The notes under the pieces: model-generated
The model's database searches: none
What the model was told of the DNA's origin: nothing
What the model saw: the letters and a program-made list of their open reading frames with translations, nothing else
In this document: piece by piece, positions 7,336-9,285 of the stretch
Numbering within the stretch: position 1 is the first letter of the stretch
Layout: the number at the start of each line of letters is the position of its first letter
NCBI GenBank assembly: GCA_027064785.1
Contig: JAMOPE010000316.1
Coordinates: 1-9,285 of the forward strand
From: Geobacteraceae bacterium
Lineage (GTDB): Bacteria > Desulfobacterota > Desulfuromonadia > Desulfuromonadales > Geopsychrobacteraceae
Reading direction: 5' to 3'
DNA: 9,285 nt
Translations under genes and position numbers: made by a program

Positions 7336-7430
7336 ATTGAAGCTCTACGGCAATTTGAAATAATGTTTTGCGGAGTCTAACAGAGAGGAAGGCTAACTGT
7401 AAACAACGGAATGTCACGAGAAAAAGACTT

Positions 7431-7525
7431 ATATCTAGCTGATATCACTACATGTCGACCCGACATCTCACGATATTCTCGCCGATGTCGAATGAAACAG
7501 GATTCTCCTTATGTCATTCTTTCAT
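7431..7525. promoter_or_regulatory. Cluster of dyads between the HTH gene and the cytochrome gene
   Basis: The 228-bp divergent spacer holds several inverted repeats: ATATC-N5-GATAT (7431-7445); ATGTCG-N3-CGACAT (7452-7466), with a further GATGTCGA at 7484-7491; and GAATGA (7490-7495) opposite TCATTC (7514-7519). They lie where operators for either gene would be expected. I see no promoter close to consensus in this spacer on either strand, which suggests activator-dependent or alternative sigma factor use. Confidence 0.4.
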
Positions 7526-7563
7526 CAGGAACAACAACCACCCCAATTTCATAGGAGGAAACG

Positions 7564-7884
7564 ATGAAAAGATTCTTGACCATGCTCTCTGCCACAATCG
7601 TTATTTCAGCATTGGCAACCATTGGTTACGCTGTCACAACAGGACCGGAGAAAGTGGCTTACACTCCCAAAATGGGAACAGTCACATTCGACCACCAGGC
7701 TCACCAGAAACGAACCGATTGTTCAACCTGTCACCACACTGAAGACTATGCCAAATGTACAAGTTGCCATGGTGTCGACCCTAAAGCCCCGAAAGCAAAA
7801 AATGCATTTCACAAAACCTGCAAAGGTTGCCATAAAGAAATGAAAAAGGGCCCGACCAAGTGCAAAGAGTGTCATATTAAATAA
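7564..7884 (+). CDS. Periplasmic tetrahaem cytochrome, class III (c3/c7-like)
   Basis: This 106-residue exported c-type cytochrome has a signal peptide with likely cleavage after GYA (about residue 23). Four CXXCH haem sites are at C53-H57, C65-H69, C86-H90 and C100-H104. There are exactly four other histidines, H44, H47, H58 and H83. Their placement matches the distal ligands of cytochrome c3: a pair three residues apart before haem 1, one directly after the first CXXCH, and one just before the third. All four haems can therefore be bis-His. The N-terminal GTVTFDHQAH and C-terminal GPTKCxxCHxK resemble the trihaem c7 (PpcA) family of Geobacter and Desulfuromonas, which lacks the second haem. 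The likely role is periplasmic electron transfer toward external acceptors. AGGAGG (7553-7558), 5 bp before the ATG, is an ideal ribosome binding site. Single-gene unit with its own terminator. Confidence 0.93.
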   Translation: MKRFLTMLSATIVISALATIGYAVTTGPEKVAYTPKMGTVTFDHQAHQKRTDCSTCHHTEDYAKCTSCHGVDPKAPKAKNAFHKTCKGCHKEMKKGPTKCKECHIK

Positions 7885-7903
7885 TTTTTCAATCAATCAA
7901 CTC

Positions 7904-7938
7904 AAAAGGGTCCCGCTCACCGAAGGGGCCCTTTTTTT
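7904..7938 (+). terminator. Rho-independent terminator of the cytochrome gene
   Basis: AAAAGGGTCCC (7904-7914) pairs with GGGGCCCTTTT (7925-7935) across a 10-nt loop, with one G-U pair, and runs into seven T (7932-7938). It lies 20 bp after the stop codon. Strong and specific for the plus strand. Confidence 0.92.
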
Positions 7939-7986
7939 CTATCCTCATAGTCACCACAAAAAAAGTTAAATATTATTTATTTTTAG

Positions 7987-8014
7987 TTGACATTAATCTT
8001 AAGCCGTTTATAAT
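7987..8014 (+). promoter_or_regulatory. Consensus sigma-70 promoter for small RNA copy 2
   Basis: A perfect TTGACA (7987-7992) is followed by a 16-bp spacer and a perfect TATAAT (8009-8014). It lies downstream of the cytochrome terminator and points toward the C-terminal end of a gene on the opposite strand, so it cannot serve an annotated gene. The predicted start is A8021. An AT-rich stretch upstream (about 7957-7985) could act as an UP element. Confidence 0.8.
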
Positions 8015-8020
8015 GTACTT

Positions 8021-8094
8021 AACAGTAAGAAAACTCTCTCTCAAAAAAAACTTTTTGCCCCGTGTTCTCCCTCCTGACGCGGGGCTATTTTTTT
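8021..8094 (+). ncRNA. Candidate small RNA with anti-Shine-Dalgarno terminator loop (copy 2)
   Basis: A transcript of about 74 nt is bounded by a consensus promoter and a terminator. It starts AACAGTAAGAAAACTCTCTC, continues with A8 and CTTTTT, and ends in a hairpin. The stem GCCCCGTG/CGCGGGGC (8057-8064 and 8078-8085) can be extended by two weak pairs to 10 bp. The remaining loop CTCCCTCCT contains the anti-SD core CCTCCT. The 5' end (ACAGTAA), GAAAA, CTCTCT tract, GCCCCGT stem start and C-rich loop all parallel the candidate RNA at 1133-1043; the internal GTCCAT hairpin of that copy is missing here. No coding potential. It may pair with Shine-Dalgarno regions of mRNAs. I do not recognise a known RNA family. 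Confidence 0.65.
8057..8094. terminator. Terminator of small RNA copy 2, possibly shared with the pyrophosphatase gene
   Basis: On the plus strand the GCCCCGTG/CGCGGGGC stem is followed by TATTTTTTT. On the minus strand the same stem is followed by CAAAAAG and then eight T (8050-8043), and lies 23 bp past the pyrophosphatase stop codon. It can therefore end transcription from both sides. Confidence 0.8.
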
Positions 8095-8107
8095 ATTCAC
8101 AGCATCG

Positions 8108-9285
8108 CTAACCCTTAAAGACTTTCAACAAATGGGGAACAAGTTGTTTCTTACGCGACAGAACTCCATTCAATCGATAAATGTTTTCTTCCTCTTGAGG
8201 GTATCCGATAATAAATGGAAGCTCACTTGATCCGGCAGTCAGCAGCAAACTGTTTTCCATAACAATGTCAGTGATCAGTAGTGCCGCAAGCTCATAACCC
8301 TTTTCCTCACGAACTTTCAATAACTCTGCCCGAAGTTCATCCTTACGGTCATGGAAGGTGTGGAAATTGACAACTTCGACCTGCCCTAAGCCCAACACAT
8401 AATCCCCGACACCATATTCCTTGAAATCGGTAAAGATCAGATCACGTGCCGGCGCACCACTGGCCATGGGACTACCTGCAGCGAACAATTGTGAACCGAA
8501 ATCCTGATGATCAAGCCCGGAGCATTCCTCTAACCACGGAATCAACTGGCGGTCAACGTCGGTTGTTGTCGGTGATTTCAAGATCACTGTATCTGAGAGA
8601 AGCCCTGCGAGTAACAACCCGGCAATATCCTTTTGGGGACGAATTCCTGCCTGCTGAAAAAGGGTTGAAACCAATGAGCAGGTGCTGCCGAGAGGCTGGT
8701 TAATAAATCGAATCGGCAAACTCGTATGAAAATTTCCCAGCCGATGGTGATCGATAACCTCGAGGATATCAACCTTTGAGGCGCCAGGAACGGCCTGACC
8801 CAATTCGTTATGGTCAACAAGAATCAATTTGATCGGCGAATTTTTAATCAGATGGCTTTTGGTTGCCAGTCCGATTAATTGTCCTTCCGGTGAAGCAACA
8901 ACTGCCCCCGACTGTTTGCCATGGGTCAGTTTAATGCGTAAATCCTCAAGAAGATCATTGGGAGAAACAGTCATAAAGTCGGAATCTGCCAGAAGACCGA
9001 CTGGTGTCGCCATCCGGGTTAACCAGACGCAATTTGCAGTATCGAAGCGACTGACCAGCACAGAAACGTGATTTTTACGGGCAATCTCCAGTAAATCATC
9101 ATCCAGAGGAGTATCACCTGAAATAATCAGTAACCGGACGCCGGCTTCAACGGCAAGACGCTGAATACCACTTCGATCGCCGGTGATCAGGATCGTCTTG
9201 CGCGGGTTAACCTCATCAACCCATCGGCCAAAGCTCGCTTCGCGACGGGCACCGACATGAAGGTCGAGATCTTCAACCTCATCGC
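8108..9285 (-). CDS. ppaC: Manganese-dependent (family II) inorganic pyrophosphatase with CBS/DRTGG regulatory insert, N-terminus outside window
   Basis: This cytoplasmic enzyme hydrolyses pyrophosphate to phosphate, pulling biosynthetic reactions forward. The frame is open to the right edge, so about 391 C-terminal residues are visible and the GTG at 9061 is not the start. In order: a DRTGG-type domain (about fragment residues 20-95, ILITGDRSGIQRLAVEAGVR onward); a CBS motif (about 96-150, FMTVSPNDLLEDLRI...GAVVASPEGQLIGLATKSHL); the DHH catalytic part with VDHNELGQAVPG (about 156-167) and VIDHHRLGNF (about 177-186); GSTCSLV; and LLSDTVILKSPTTT. The DHHA2 C-terminal domain ends with SRKKQLVP, which binds substrate. 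The metal-binding HDxDxxG motif and a probable first CBS motif lie outside. CBS-pyrophosphatases are controlled by adenine nucleotides, so activity probably follows cellular energy state. The tail abuts the candidate sRNA terminator. Confidence 0.93.
   Translation of the reverse strand, partial: DEVEDLDLHVGARREASFGRWVDEVNPRKTILITGDRSGIQRLAVEAGVRLLIISGDTPLDDDLLEIARKNHVSVLVSRFDTANCVWLTRMATPVGLLADSDFMTVSPNDLLEDLRIKLTHGKQSGAVVASPEGQLIGLATKSHLIKNSPIKLILVDHNELGQAVPGASKVDILEVIDHHRLGNFHTSLPIRFINQPLGSTCSLVSTLFQQAGIRPQKDIAGLLLAGLLSDTVILKSPTTTDVDRQLIPWLEECSGLDHQDFGSQLFAAGSPMASGAPARDLIFTDFKEYGVGDYVLGLGQVEVVNFHTFHDRKDELRAELLKVREEKGYELAALLITDIVMENSLLLTAGSSELPFIIGYPQEEENIYRLNGVLSRKKQLVPHLLKVFKG

Noticed and set aside
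7452..7742. 96-codon plus-strand frame overlapping the cytochrome start
   Set aside because: It overlaps the cytochrome in another frame; the cytochrome has a signal peptide, four haem motifs and an ideal ribosome binding site.
8057..8094. Hairpin explained only as the pyrophosphatase terminator
   Set aside because: It may serve that role too, but this does not explain the perfect TTGACA-16-TATAAT promoter facing it or the similarity with the locus at 1133-1043.
8108..9061. GTG at 9061 as start of the pyrophosphatase
   Set aside because: The frame stays open to the window edge and encodes a DRTGG-like domain upstream, so the GTG is an internal valine codon.
1..9285. CRISPR arrays, insertion sequences, tRNA or rRNA genes
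   Set aside because: No regularly spaced repeats, transposase, cloverleaf sequence or rRNA segment was seen on either strand.

Overview
The window reads as chromosome of a Desulfuromonadales/Geobacterales-type delta-proteobacterium (Geobacter, Desulfuromonas or Pelobacter relatives). The evidence is a small periplasmic multihaem cytochrome whose C-terminus looks like cytochrome c7, a FeoB with a Cys-rich FeoB-associated membrane peptide, an NtrC-type two-component pair, and a CBS/DRTGG-regulated family II pyrophosphatase. This placement is inferred from protein types only; there is no rRNA in the window.

Layout, left to right. (1) Plus strand: the 3' part of feoB, followed by a 70-aa FeoB-associated Cys-rich membrane protein. 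(2) A 301-bp gene-free gap (1040-1340). It holds a bidirectional terminator and, on the minus strand, a candidate small RNA (about 1133 to 1043) with a good sigma-54 promoter. (3) Minus strand: a sensor kinase/sigma-54 response regulator operon (5243 to 1341). It is preceded by an ispB-type polyprenyl diphosphate synthase (6307 to 5339) with its own consensus promoter, and by a membrane-spanning XRE-HTH protein with a periplasmic EF-hand-like loop (7335 to 6415). (4) Plus strand: a divergently transcribed tetrahaem c3/c7-like cytochrome with a strong terminator. (5) A near-perfect sigma-70 promoter at 7987-8014 followed about 40 bp later by a terminator, giving a second candidate small RNA (about 8021 to 8094). 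(6) Minus strand: the C-terminal part of a manganese-dependent inorganic pyrophosphatase that runs off the right edge.

The most interesting observation is that the two candidate sRNAs, nearly 7 kb apart and on opposite strands, look like paralogues. The +1 predicted from the sigma-54 promoter and the +1 predicted from the sigma-70 promoter fall at the same place in the shared 5' motif (ACCAGTAA versus AACAGTAA). Both then carry a GAAAA run and a CTCTCT tract. Both end in a terminator hairpin whose stem opens GCCCCGT and whose loop presents an anti-Shine-Dalgarno CCTCCT sequence. The sigma-54 copy lies just beyond the end of a sigma-54 activator gene, so a simple model is kinase -> NtrC-type regulator -> sRNA -> repression of mRNAs with strong Shine-Dalgarno sequences. 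That model is inference; the promoters, hairpins and similarities are visible in the sequence.
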